Shown in pieces: positions 26,105 to 35,111 of a DNA stretch of 64,000 bases. Position 1 is the first letter of the stretch. Every line of letters starts with the position of its first letter. The position numbers and the translations under genes were made by a program. The notes beneath the pieces are model-generated. The model had not been told where the DNA came from and did not search any database. It was given only the letters and a program-made list of their open reading frames with translations. The stretch comes from Lacibacter sp963830845 (lineage in GTDB: Bacteria > Bacteroidota > Bacteroidia > Chitinophagales > Chitinophagaceae): assembly GCA_963830845.1 (NCBI GenBank), contig CAWHOR010000003.1, forward strand, positions 115,148 to 179,147, in the 5' to 3' direction.

Positions 26105-28612
26105 TTACTTCTTCTTCCCCCACTTCTTGATATCCAGATAATCGAGGAAATAGATCACTTTTAAAGAGAGATTATTATTCTGATCTGCCTCCAGTGTGTT
26201 ACCAAAATTTTTAAAATAATCAGGCTCAACAAGTCTTGTAAACTGTTGAATCGAATTTTTCCAAACGATGTTGACAAAACTGCCGGGTGCGAACTGCCAG
26301 GTGTACACCATATCAATATTGAACAGATTCAGGTTTTGATTTACATCGTCTGTAAAACCCGGTAAAGACTGCAGTTTTCCATTGGATTGCAATTGAAAAA
26401 ACTCCTTGTTGTCAACCGTACTTACATAGTGGCGCATGCGGAATGTAAGCCACATCATATTGGTAAAGCTGTACTTGACATTCAGAATATTTTCGATGGT
26501 GTTTACTTTACGCCTTGCAAACACAACATCATTCCCCAAAAGAGTGGTGAATCCCATATTATTAAAGCGTGGATGCAGGCTAACCCTGTGCGATACAGAA
26601 AATTTACTGTTGAAACGGAATGTTTGATTGACCGTAGCATCAGCACCAAGCTGATCGTAAAAGTTGATGTGACGGCGTGCAAACACTTCAGTCCAGAATG
26701 AATATTTCTTTGCCTGGTTGCTGTTGATCCAACTGCCAAACGCAACACTTTGGTTCCGTGTAAAGTACAATCCTGTTTTGCGTGGTTCATAAAAATCATT
26801 TTGCTTACTGGTGTATCCAATGAATGTTCCTACCCACCAGAGTTTTTTTGTTTGCAATTCTGCATTGAAATTCACGTTGCCCGTTTGATAGGTTTCTTTT
26901 ACGCCGGCAAAAGGCGTAAATAACTTACTGACTCTTCCATTCAAATTCAAGAAAATATTATTGTACCAGCTTTTGGGTTCGATCCATTTGTAATTAACTC
27001 TTCCACCATGATCGAGGAAGTTGTTATTGGTGAAATAACCAAGATCACGGTGTGCATATTTTGTATCCGTTAATTCCTGCCAAACATTAAAATTGAAACG
27101 GCCACTTGTTTTACCAAAGTAAAGCTGGTGACTGTACCCATTTTCATTCGCTCCATCTTTTCCATAACCCATCAGCTGACTTACTGCAAATTTTCCACCC
27201 ACATTCCAGGTATTCTTTTTATCGTTCAGATCAAACAAACCGGCTGTAACATTCGCATCGTAATCACTTCCGCTGCGGGTAACATTGGTATTGATCAATG
27301 AAACACTGCTGTTATTTTTCATTGATTGATTTAAAACGATGATATTATAGTTGGTCAAGGGATCAGTTACAATTTTCCGTTGATCTTTTGTATTAATATC
27401 TTCAATGGTGGCGTATTGTGTTTTGGTAATAGCATTTAAAATACCAATACCCAATCCGTTTTGCGTGCGTCCTGAAATTTTCGATGCATTGATCAGTTTT
27501 GATTCAGATGGATTCTTCAATAACTTTTCTGTTACGCCAACCTGCGATGATGCTTTACCATAATGGATGGGTGTTCCCCCAATACGGCGTGAGTAAAACA
27601 AACCACCTTTACTGAAGAGTTCAGTTCCTTCAGTAAAAAAATTACGATACTCATTGAATTGCACTTCAAACGGAGACAGGTTGAGCACCTGATTATCACT
27701 TTGCACTTGTCCAAAATCGGGAATCAATGTTGCGTCGAGTGTAAACGCCTGGTTCAATCCATACTTCACATCTAATCCACCATTCACCTGACTGGTTATA
27801 TTTTTTACACCCGGTTGATTGATGGGATAGTGATTTGCGTATACTGAAAAATAAGGAGAGAATTGCAAACGCACCGGTGGTTTAATATTGGTAATGCCGG
27901 TCCAGAAACCTTCCTGTGTTAAGAAACCATTGACGTTTGGATCAATCGGATTCCATGTGTACTGCTGCCCTGTTTTCTGCCGACGACGTGTCATATTCAC
28001 ACCCCAATCCTGCACATCCTTTTTACCAAATCGAATAGCGCCATAAGGGATGAACATTTCAAAACTCCAGCCATTATCATGCATTACCACCGCACTTTGC
28101 CACACTGCATTCCAGCTAAAATCTTCACTGTTGCCATTTGCATTCGGTGCCATCTTTGCATCCCATTGTTCATTGAGTGGAGTAACAAAATATTCAAAAC
28201 CGTTGAGGTTGTCTTTATAAGTATCGAAGATGATCCCCACATAATCGTTCATCCCAAATCCATCACGGCCTTTTAATTCTCTGGCAATACTGTCACGGCT
28301 ACGTTCGTAACAATAGCCGGCAAAATAAATTCCTTCATCAGAATAAAGCAGGTAAGAAATTGTTTTTGTTTCTTCCGCTTCTTTTACGCCCACTGCCGGT
28401 CTGAATTCAACATAGTCTGTTGCAAGCGGTGCATCTTTCCACGCAGAGTCATTCAGCAATCCGTCGATCTTGATCGCTTGCGTTGTTCGCATCGCCGGTA
28501 ATAATTTGGGAGGAGCTTTTTCTGTAAACTTTGGCGTGATTGGTTTTGATGTTTGTGCACGCACGAACGCACATAGAACCAGGGCACAAGCAAAAAGCAT
28601 TGGTCGTAACAT
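26105..28612 (-). CDS. Exported carbohydrate-binding family 9-like / DUF5916 protein
   Basis: 835 aa from ATG 28612 (MLRPMLFACALVLCAFVRAQ signal peptide). Residues ~45-240 form a CBM9-like domain (IKIDGLLNDSAWKDA, GYCYERSRDSI, FIPYGAIRFG). The rest is the DUF5916 region, a probable outer-membrane beta-barrel with many Tyr/Asn strand residues (FGQVQSDNQVLNLSPFE, FNEYRNFFTEG). Found widely in Bacteroidota beside peptidases and propeller proteins; activity unknown. It converges with the OmpA-like gene with nine bases between stops. An open frame continues upstream to 28669 but lacks signal-peptide character. Confidence 0.82.
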   Translation of the reverse strand: MLRPMLFACALVLCAFVRAQTSKPITPKFTEKAPPKLLPAMRTTQAIKIDGLLNDSAWKDAPLATDYVEFRPAVGVKEAEETKTISYLLYSDEGIYFAGYCYERSRDSIARELKGRDGFGMNDYVGIIFDTYKDNLNGFEYFVTPLNEQWDAKMAPNANGNSEDFSWNAVWQSAVVMHDNGWSFEMFIPYGAIRFGKKDVQDWGVNMTRRRQKTGQQYTWNPIDPNVNGFLTQEGFWTGITNIKPPVRLQFSPYFSVYANHYPINQPGVKNITSQVNGGLDVKYGLNQAFTLDATLIPDFGQVQSDNQVLNLSPFEVQFNEYRNFFTEGTELFSKGGLFYSRRIGGTPIHYGKASSQVGVTEKLLKNPSESKLINASKISGRTQNGLGIGILNAITKTQYATIEDINTKDQRKIVTDPLTNYNIIVLNQSMKNNSSVSLINTNVTRSGSDYDANVTAGLFDLNDKKNTWNVGGKFAVSQLMGYGKDGANENGYSHQLYFGKTSGRFNFNVWQELTDTKYAHRDLGYFTNNNFLDHGGRVNYKWIEPKSWYNNIFLNLNGRVSKLFTPFAGVKETYQTGNVNFNAELQTKKLWWVGTFIGYTSKQNDFYEPRKTGLYFTRNQSVAFGSWINSNQAKKYSFWTEVFARRHINFYDQLGADATVNQTFRFNSKFSVSHRVSLHPRFNNMGFTTLLGNDVVFARRKVNTIENILNVKYSFTNMMWLTFRMRHYVSTVDNKEFFQLQSNGKLQSLPGFTDDVNQNLNLFNIDMVYTWQFAPGSFVNIVWKNSIQQFTRLVEPDYFKNFGNTLEADQNNNLSLKVIYFLDYLDIKKWGKKK

Positions 28613-28846
28613 GATGATAAGGTTTATGTATAATACGGATAGAAAGATAAAGAGGTTACCACACAGCAATTAAAAAATTAGACGAACGGTTGCTTATTGA
28701 CAACCTTCTTTTTTGCTCTCATTTCTCAGCTTAAAATATCGCTGATGAACGGAAGAAATCAAGGATGATAACAAGCCGAAACACAAAATGGTCAGCTTGA
28801 TGAGTTTTGAGGATTGTGCGCCTTTCACTAATTTTTTTATAAAATA

Positions 28847-28864
28847 GATGAATGGCCGTTCATC
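28847..28864. promoter_or_regulatory. Near-perfect 18-base palindrome, operator-like
   Basis: GATGAATGGCCGTTCATC is self-complementary except for one T/G pair. It lies about 70 bases before the 28937 gene and resembles TetR-family operators of the form TGAAyGnnCrTTCA. The rest of the 28670-28936 gap shows no other feature. Confidence 0.4.
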
Positions 28865-28936
28865 ACATCCATTCTACAGTTTCAGCTTTGCAAGCAAAAC
28901 CTTTGTAATTTCCCTGTTCAACCAATTGTACTGAAC

Positions 28937-31900
28937 ATGAGAAAATCAATCTTGCTTGCAGGTACGCTTTTGAGCGTACTGTTTTCGTTTGCGCAAAAGA
29001 AGCAAACATCAACTCCTGCTCCCTCAAATGAAGAAGCTGTTTACAGCGCACTAAAGTATCGTTCTATTGGCCCTTACCGTGGCGGACGAAGTGCTGCGGT
29101 TGCCGGTAGTTATTCCAACAGAACAACGTTTTACATGGGTGCAACCGGAGGTGGTGTTTGGAAAACAACCGATGGTGGTAACAACTGGAAAAATATCAGC
29201 GATAAATATTTTGGTTCGTCGATTGGTGCCGTTGCGGTTGCACCAAGTGATGAAAGTATTGTATATGTGGGCGAAGGTGAAAACACCATGCGTGGAAATG
29301 TGAGTGAAGGCTTGGGTGGTATGTGGCGCAGTGATGATGGCGGACGTAGCTGGAAAAATATTGGCTTGAAAGATGGACGTCATATCATCCGCATATTAAT
29401 TCATCCACAAAATCCGGATGTTGTTTGGGCAGCAGTTGTTGGTCATTTATTTGGACCGAATGAAGAACGTGGTGTGTACAAAACGACTGATGGTGGTAAA
29501 ACATGGAAACGAACATTGTTTGTCAATAATCAAACAGGTGCAAGTGATTTAGTGATGGAACCTGAAAATCCACTAGTGATGTATGCAGGCATGTGGCGTG
29601 TAATTCGCACACCGCATAGTTTGGAAAGTGGTGGCGAAGGAAGTGGTTTGTACAAATCAACGGATGGTGGTGAAACATGGACAAACGTTTCTACAAAAAA
29701 AGGATTACCAAAAGGAACATGGGGAATTGTTGGTGTGGCATTCGCACCAAGTAATCCTGAACGCATTTATACCATTCTTGAAAATGCAAATGGCGGATTA
29801 TTTCGTAGCGATGATGCCGGTGAAACATGGCAACTGATGAGTGGCGATAATAATATCCGTCAGCGTGCATGGTATTACAGCAAAGTATTTGTTGATCCAA
29901 AAAATCCCGATCTCGTTTACTGTCCGAATGTAAACTTCATGTACAGTCGTGATGGTGGACGAACATTTCAATCGTACCGCACACCACATGGTGATCATCA
30001 TGATCTGTGGATCGATCCAAACGATGGTAAACGTATGATCGTTGCCGATGATGGTGGTGCACAGGTGAGTTATGATGGTGGAACAAACTGGAGTACGTAT
30101 ATGAATCAACCAACAGGGCAATTCTATCGTGTATCAACGGATAACAGTTTTCCATATCGTATTCTTGGTGCACAGCAGGATAACTCAACTGTTCGTATCA
30201 AAAGCAGAACAAGCGGTGCAGGTATTACTGAACAGGATTGGCAGGAAACAGCAGGCAGCGAAAGTGGATATGTAGTTGCTGATCCAACGAATCCTGATAT
30301 TGTGTATGGTGGTAACTATGGTGGTTATCTTTCACGTCTTGATCACAAGACGGGAGAGAACAGAGCCATCAGTGTATGGCCCGATAATCCAATGGGTGCA
30401 GGAGCTGATGTATTGAAGTATCGTTTTCAATGGAACTTCCCTATTTTCTTTTCACCACACAATCCAAAGAAATTATATACGGCAGGTAATGTATTGTTTG
30501 CAACAGAAGATGAAGGGCAAACATGGACAGCGCTTTCCCCAGACTTAACAACCAATGACAAAAGCAAACAAAAATCAAGTGGTGGACCAATAACACAAGA
30601 CAATACAAGTGTTGAATATTACTGTACCATTTTCACCGGCACTGAAAGTTTTGTTGAGAAAGATCTGTTGTGGACTGGAAGTGATGATGGTTTGATCAAC
30701 GTAAGTAAAGACGGTGGTAAGAATTGGGAAAATGTTACACCGAAAGATGCACCCAAATTTATGATGTGGAATTGTGTGGATGTTGATCCGTTTAAAAAAG
30801 GTGCTGCTTATTTTGTTGGCACACGTTACAAGCTGGATGATTACACGCCCTACATCTACAAAACAGAAGACTATGGTAAAACATGGAAACTCATTACCAA
30901 CGGCATCAACAAAATGCATTTCACCAGAGCCATGCGTGCAGATCATAAACGTCCGGGATTGTTATATGCAGGTACAGAATTCGGCATGTACATTTCTTTT
31001 GATGATGGCGCCAACTGGAAACCATTCCAGTTGAATATGCCTGTTGTTCCAATCACCGATATGACCGTCAAAGAAAATGATCTGGTTGTTGCCACGCAAG
31101 GAAGAGGCTTTTATGTGATTGATGACTTAACAGTATTACAACAAGTAAAAACTGATGTTGCCAATAAAAACCTGCATGTGTTTGATGTGAATGCAGGATG
31201 GCGAATGCCGATGAACCGGTTTGGCCGTCGCTTTGGTGGCACTGCACAGAACATCGGTGAAAACCCGGCTGGTCCGTTAGTGATCACTTACTATTCAAAC
31301 GCAGTAACTGATTCTACTAAGGCATCTATTACAATCATGGATAAAAACAAAAAGACGATCAAAACATTCAGTACTACTGGTAAAGATAAACTCGACATCA
31401 AAAAAGGACTGAACAGTTTTGCATGGGATCTGCAATATCCGCCAGCTGAACCAAGCGAAGGCATGATCCTCTGGAACGGTGCACCGGGTACTATTACCGC
31501 TGCACCCGGCAATTATTTCGCCATGGTGAAAGTAGGCACTGATTCAACTGTTGTTCCATTTGCGATCAAAGCCGATCCAAATTACCGTATGACACAGGAA
31601 GCGTATGAAGAACAATTCAACTTCCTGTTGAGTGTGCAACAAAAGTTCAACGATGTGCAGAAAGGCATTAAAGATATCCGTGCATTGCGTACACAGATCA
31701 ATGAGTTTGTTGGAAGACAAGGAAAGGATTGTCCGAAAGAAATCAAAGACTTGGCAACTGCTATCACCAAAGAGTTGACAACGATTGAAGAAACATTGTA
31801 TCAAACAAAATCAAAGAGTGGACAGGATCCGTTGAACTATCCGATCCGTATCAACGATAAACTGAGCGGTGTATTTGATGTGGCAAACAGTGGTGTAAAT

Positions 31901-32053
31901 GCACCAAGCAAACAATCGAAAGAAGTGTTTGCCGAGTTAAGCAAACAAGCCGATGAGCAATTGAATAAGCTGAAGAAAATTATGAGTGAAGATGTGCCGA
32001 AGTTTAATCAGCTCATCCGGGAAAAAAGTTTGCCGGTGATTGGGGTGAAATAA
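28937..32053 (+). CDS. Large exported beta-propeller protein with BNR/Asp-box repeats (VPS10/sortilin-like), copy 2
   Basis: 1038 aa, paralogue of the 21848 protein. Signal peptide MRKSILLAGTLLSVLFSFAQ. About eleven Asp-box motifs (KTTDGGNNW, RSDDGGRSW, KTTDGGKTW, KSTDGGETW, RSDDAGETW and others) across residues ~60-720. The shared segments GPYRGGRSAAVAG and ATQGRGFYVIDD match the Bacteroidota family of 1000-aa propellers. The C-terminal part contains a beta-sandwich and a helical region with FLLSVQQKFNDVQKGI. Probably secreted or periplasmic. No catalytic residue evident; peptidase or glycosidase roles are speculation. Confidence 0.83.
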   Translation: MRKSILLAGTLLSVLFSFAQKKQTSTPAPSNEEAVYSALKYRSIGPYRGGRSAAVAGSYSNRTTFYMGATGGGVWKTTDGGNNWKNISDKYFGSSIGAVAVAPSDESIVYVGEGENTMRGNVSEGLGGMWRSDDGGRSWKNIGLKDGRHIIRILIHPQNPDVVWAAVVGHLFGPNEERGVYKTTDGGKTWKRTLFVNNQTGASDLVMEPENPLVMYAGMWRVIRTPHSLESGGEGSGLYKSTDGGETWTNVSTKKGLPKGTWGIVGVAFAPSNPERIYTILENANGGLFRSDDAGETWQLMSGDNNIRQRAWYYSKVFVDPKNPDLVYCPNVNFMYSRDGGRTFQSYRTPHGDHHDLWIDPNDGKRMIVADDGGAQVSYDGGTNWSTYMNQPTGQFYRVSTDNSFPYRILGAQQDNSTVRIKSRTSGAGITEQDWQETAGSESGYVVADPTNPDIVYGGNYGGYLSRLDHKTGENRAISVWPDNPMGAGADVLKYRFQWNFPIFFSPHNPKKLYTAGNVLFATEDEGQTWTALSPDLTTNDKSKQKSSGGPITQDNTSVEYYCTIFTGTESFVEKDLLWTGSDDGLINVSKDGGKNWENVTPKDAPKFMMWNCVDVDPFKKGAAYFVGTRYKLDDYTPYIYKTEDYGKTWKLITNGINKMHFTRAMRADHKRPGLLYAGTEFGMYISFDDGANWKPFQLNMPVVPITDMTVKENDLVVATQGRGFYVIDDLTVLQQVKTDVANKNLHVFDVNAGWRMPMNRFGRRFGGTAQNIGENPAGPLVITYYSNAVTDSTKASITIMDKNKKTIKTFSTTGKDKLDIKKGLNSFAWDLQYPPAEPSEGMILWNGAPGTITAAPGNYFAMVKVGTDSTVVPFAIKADPNYRMTQEAYEEQFNFLLSVQQKFNDVQKGIKDIRALRTQINEFVGRQGKDCPKEIKDLATAITKELTTIEETLYQTKSKSGQDPLNYPIRINDKLSGVFDVANSGVNAPSKQSKEVFAELSKQADEQLNKLKKIMSEDVPKFNQLIREKSLPVIGVK

Positions 32054-32079
32054 TTGATTTAGCTACATATTGATTTATT

Positions 32080-32104
32080 GCGGCGGCCAAAGGCCGCCGC
32101 TTTT
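32080..32104 (+). terminator. Intrinsic terminator after copy 2 of the Asp-box protein
   Basis: Nine-base perfect stem GCGGCGGCC-AAA-GGCCGCCGC followed by TTTT. Confidence 0.85.
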
Positions 32105-32141
32105 CATTTGCATAAATAGAAGCTTCTGGCTATTTTCGGGT

Positions 32142-33594
32142 ATGATCAACTGGTTACGTTCGCTTACTGAGGAGAAGCTTGTAAAGCTGTTGTCAGTTTT
32201 ATTTTTCAGCACTTTAGTTGTGCTTCTGTTCACCTCATCTACCACAACCGATGAAGGCGATAGCCTGATGCATTATCTCTATGCTAAATATGCCTTTCGC
32301 TACCCAGCACATTTTTTTAATCAATGGGCCAAACCTGTTTATGTACTTATTATGGCCCCGGTTGCACAATTTGGATTTACGGCTGTGCAACTGGTGAATA
32401 TTATTTTCACGAGTATTAATTTTTATCTCGTTTATCGTATTGCAACACAGGCTGGCATAACGAAGCCATGGATGGCTTCGCTTATCTATGCTGCAACTCC
32501 ATTAAGTGTATTGGTTTCTTTTTCTGGCTTAACAGAACCAATGTTTGCTTTTGCAACATTGCTGGCAATATTGTTGTTGCAGAAAAAAAGATTCTATGCG
32601 GCATTGATACTTTTTTCTTTTCTTCCATTTATACGTTCTGAAGGTTTGTTGGTTTGCGGCGTGATCTTTCTTTATTTATTGGTGATTGAAAAATATGAAC
32701 TCATTCCACTTTTACTGGCAGGACATATATTTTACAGTCTTGCAGGTTACGTTGTTCATCACGACCTCATGTGGGTGTTCAATAAACTTTCTTACGCTAC
32801 ACTCAGTAGTGCTTATGGAAGTGGTCGGTGGGGACATTATTTTAATGTAATGCCCGAAATAACAGGCGTAGTGGTGAAGTATCTTTTATGGGCAGGCGTT
32901 TTTTATGGATTCATTCTTCTCATACGTGCCTTGCGAAAAAAAACTAATGAAACAGAACAGCAGGAGTTATGGTTACTGTATGGAATATTCCTTGCGGTAT
33001 TTGCAGGTCATATTGTTTTTTGGGCATTAGGAATTTTTAATTCGATGGGGCTTGTAAGACCGATTGCAGGTATTACTCCGTTAATGGCCATTATAGCTTT
33101 ACGTGGTATTCAATATTTTACCGCTTCTATTCACCAATGGAAGACAGGGTTGTATGTACAATATGTGCTGCTTGCTGCAGTGCTTGTCTTCCCATTCACT
33201 TCAAATGTGTATGCCTATAAATGGAAACGTGATTTTGAACTGAAAGCCGACCAACAGGCGCAATTGCAACTTGTGAAATATATTAAACAACATTATCCCG
33301 ATCACAAGAAGCAAACAATGTATCATGTGTTACCCTGGATAAGCATCCAATTAAAACAGGATTGGTTTGATCCTAATCACCATATTCACATCAACGATGC
33401 ATTTACACGCAACCAATTTAAAAAAGGGGAGTTGTTTATTTGGGATGATTGGTTTGCTGTGGTTGAAGGAAATGCATCATTAGAAGCTGTTCGAAAAAGA
33501 TGGACGCTTTAAAGAAGTAACAACTTACGAGGCAAAAGATTACTGGGGTAATACAAGAAAAACAGTGTTGTTTGAATTTGTTAACGCAGAATAG
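32142..33594 (+). pseudogene. Polytopic membrane glycosyltransferase (GT-C/GT39-like), frameshifted near the C-terminus
   Basis: The frame from ATG 32142 encodes a protein with about ten membrane helices, starting MINWLRSLTEEKLVKLL, with an extracytoplasmic loop TTTDEGDSLMHYLYAK carrying acidic residues as in GT-C enzymes using polyprenyl-phosphate sugars. It stops at 33510-33512 after a poor tail (VRKRWTL). From 33484 the +1 frame reads KLFEKDGRFKEVTTYEAKDY and continues to a stop at 33592-33594, three bases before the trmD stop. This is the natural end, so one base appears inserted (or two lost) between 33484 and 33500. Sequence error or real mutation cannot be separated here. Confidence 0.72.
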
Positions 33595-33597
33595 TTA

Positions 33598-34275
33598 TTA
33601 TTCACCCAACAAATCAGGTCTGCGTTCTTTGGTGCGTTGCAGCGCTTGCTCATGCCGCCACTCTTCGATTTTTTTCAGATCACCGCTCAATAAAATGTCC
33701 GGAATTTTCCAGCCATTGTAATCAGCAGGACGAGTATAAACCGGTGGAGCCAATAGCTGATCCTGGAACGAATCAGTGAGTGCAGATGTTTCATCATTCA
33801 ACACACCGGGAATAATGCGGCCGATCGCATCGACCAAAACTGCGGCTGCTAATTCACCTCCACTCAATACATAATCACCAATGGAAATTTCCATGGTTAC
33901 ATACTGTTGGCGAATACGTTCATCAATACCTTTGTAATGACCACAGATGAGTAATAAGTTTTCTTTGAGTGAAAGTCGATTGGCTGTTTGCTGTTTCAGC
34001 GTAACACCATCCGGCGTGAGATAAATAATTTCATCAAACTTCTTTTCCTGCTGCAACTCAAGAATCGCTTTTTCCAATGGTTCACACATCATCACCATGC
34101 CGGCACCACCGCCATATTGGTAATCGTCCACTTGTCCGTATTCATTCACGGCCCATTTGCGCAGGTGATGAACCGTAACAGTCAACAGTCCTTTTTCTTT
34201 CGCCCGTTTCATGATCGAATGGTTCAACGGACTATCCAGCAATTCAGGAACAATGGAAAGAATATGAATGTGCAT
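33598..34275 (-). CDS. trmD: tRNA (guanine(37)-N1)-methyltransferase
   Basis: 225 aa SPOUT enzyme methylating G37 of tRNAs. MHIHILSIVPELL starts the protein; GGGAGMVMMCEPLEKAI, the LICGHYKGIDERI loop and the trefoil-knot segment YVLSGGELAAAVLVDAIGRIIPGVL are diagnostic. I place the start at ATG 34275, not upstream at 34308, because TATCTTTGCC (34287-34280) ends four bases before that ATG. It is separated from rpsP-rimM by 19 kb, unlike the classical operon. Confidence 0.94.
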   Translation of the reverse strand: MHIHILSIVPELLDSPLNHSIMKRAKEKGLLTVTVHHLRKWAVNEYGQVDDYQYGGGAGMVMMCEPLEKAILELQQEKKFDEIIYLTPDGVTLKQQTANRLSLKENLLLICGHYKGIDERIRQQYVTMEISIGDYVLSGGELAAAVLVDAIGRIIPGVLNDETSALTDSFQDQLLAPPVYTRPADYNGWKIPDILLSGDLKKIEEWRHEQALQRTKERRPDLLGE

Positions 34276-34279
34276 GGGG

Positions 34280-34287
34280 CAAAGATA
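34280..34287 (-). promoter_or_regulatory. -7 box TATCTTTG immediately before trmD
   Basis: Minus-strand TATCTTTGCC with four bases to the ATG, implying a leaderless or near-leaderless message, as for rimM and rlmN. Confidence 0.6.
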
Positions 34288-34290
34288 AGC

Positions 34291-34330
34291 GTGAAGCAGG
34301 AAGTACAAGGTGGGAAGTAAGAAGTACGAA
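34291..34330. repeat. Degenerate GGAAGTAcGAA tandem tract
   Basis: Four imperfect copies of (G)GAAGTAnnA in the short gap between trmD and the XRE gene; same family as other tracts in the window. Confidence 0.5.
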
Positions 34331-34340
34331 ACCCAGCCAA

Positions 34341-34541
34341 TTAATCGCCCTTCTCCAATAGGAAGATTTCTTCCACGTTTTTGTTGAGCAGTTTCGCAAT
34401 TTTCAGTGCAAGCGTAGTTGTAGGCACATACTTTCCGGTTTCGATGGCATGGATGGTTTGCCGGGAAACGGAAAGCTTTTCTGCAAATTCTGTTTGGTTG
34501 ATATTTTGTACAAGCCTTTCATCCTTTACTTTATTTCTCAT
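34341..34541 (-). CDS. Small XRE-family helix-turn-helix regulator
   Basis: 66 aa, essentially a single HTH_3 domain. QTEFAEKLSVSRQTIHAIE is the helix-turn-helix, followed by GKYVPTTTLALKIAKLLNK and the usual C-terminal VEEIF. It is the second gene of a two-gene operon: its ATG lies one base after the TAG of the membrane-protein gene. Small XRE repressors paired with small polytopic proteins are widespread. Two matching operator-like sites at the operon promoter suggest it represses its own operon (inference). Confidence 0.9.
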   Translation of the reverse strand: MRNKVKDERLVQNINQTEFAEKLSVSRQTIHAIETGKYVPTTTLALKIAKLLNKNVEEIFLLEKGD

Positions 34542-34542
34542 A

Positions 34543-35034
34543 CTAACTTCTCTTTAAAGCTCTCTTATTCAAAAACATCAACAAATTAAATCTGATCAGG
34601 TAAACAACCCAGAATAGAAAGATGAATGACAATCCTAATTCAACAATAAGTGTCTCCATTATATCTGACCCTGTTAAGACACGAACAACAAGTAAAACGA
34701 GAATCAGTATAAATTGGAAGATAGCAGCAAACTGATATGACTCAAGCTTTAGTTTTTGACTATATTCATCTTCATTTCTTTCTTTCGACAGAATTAATAG
34801 AGCAAGACCAAGAATACATCCAAAAAAAGTACTAAGCAGAAAGCCAGTATTTAATTCATATTGGTTTTGGGTTAAGGGATGATAAGTTACTAATTCACCA
34901 CTCGGTGCAACAAGACTTTTGATTACTCTTGCCGATCCATCCGATTGCCCCCAAAGCCAACCTATAAATCCAATTATGAAAAGTGATAGTCCAATTTTTT
35001 TAAACCGATGCGGAAGATGAAAGCGAGTAATCAT
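34543..35034 (-). CDS. Small polytopic membrane protein, partner of the XRE regulator
   Basis: 163 aa from ATG 35034, the first ATG after the promoter (upstream GTG/ATG candidates to 35088 lie within or before it). Four hydrophobic segments: LSLFIIGFIGWLWG, LLSTFFGCILGLALLIL, FAAIFQFILILVLLVV and LGLSFIFLFWVVYLI. A short extracytoplasmic loop lies after the first helix (SDGSARVIKSLVAPSGELV). Not a family I can name. Translational coupling to the XRE gene and the shared promoter argue for a linked role such as envelope sensing or immunity, but this is inference. Confidence 0.78.
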   Translation of the reverse strand: MITRFHLPHRFKKIGLSLFIIGFIGWLWGQSDGSARVIKSLVAPSGELVTYHPLTQNQYELNTGFLLSTFFGCILGLALLILSKERNEDEYSQKLKLESYQFAAIFQFILILVLLVVRVLTGSDIMETLIVELGLSFIFLFWVVYLIRFNLLMFLNKRALKRS

Positions 35035-35037
35035 TAG

Positions 35038-35087
35038 TGTAAAGTTTACTTGACAAATCAAATGTAAAGGATACTTTACACAATTCA
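35038..35087 (-). promoter_or_regulatory. Promoter with two matched operators for the XRE operon
   Basis: Minus-strand promoter: TTG at 35088-35086, 19-base spacer, TACATTTG at 35066-35059. Two copies of TGTAAAG-N4-CTTkACA: 35063-35080 (perfect inverted repeat TGTAAAG/CTTTACA) overlaps the -7 box, and 35038-35055 (TGTAAAG/CTTGACA, one mismatch) lies between the transcription start and the ATG. Centres are 25 bases apart. The placement is what an autorepressor would use. Confidence 0.65.
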
Positions 35088-35111
35088 AGCCCGGCTTCCG
35101 AAAATTATTTG

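Noticed and set aside
34309..34340. Additional promoter for the XRE gene
   Set aside because: Only repeat units are present, and the gene is coupled one base after the membrane-protein stop.
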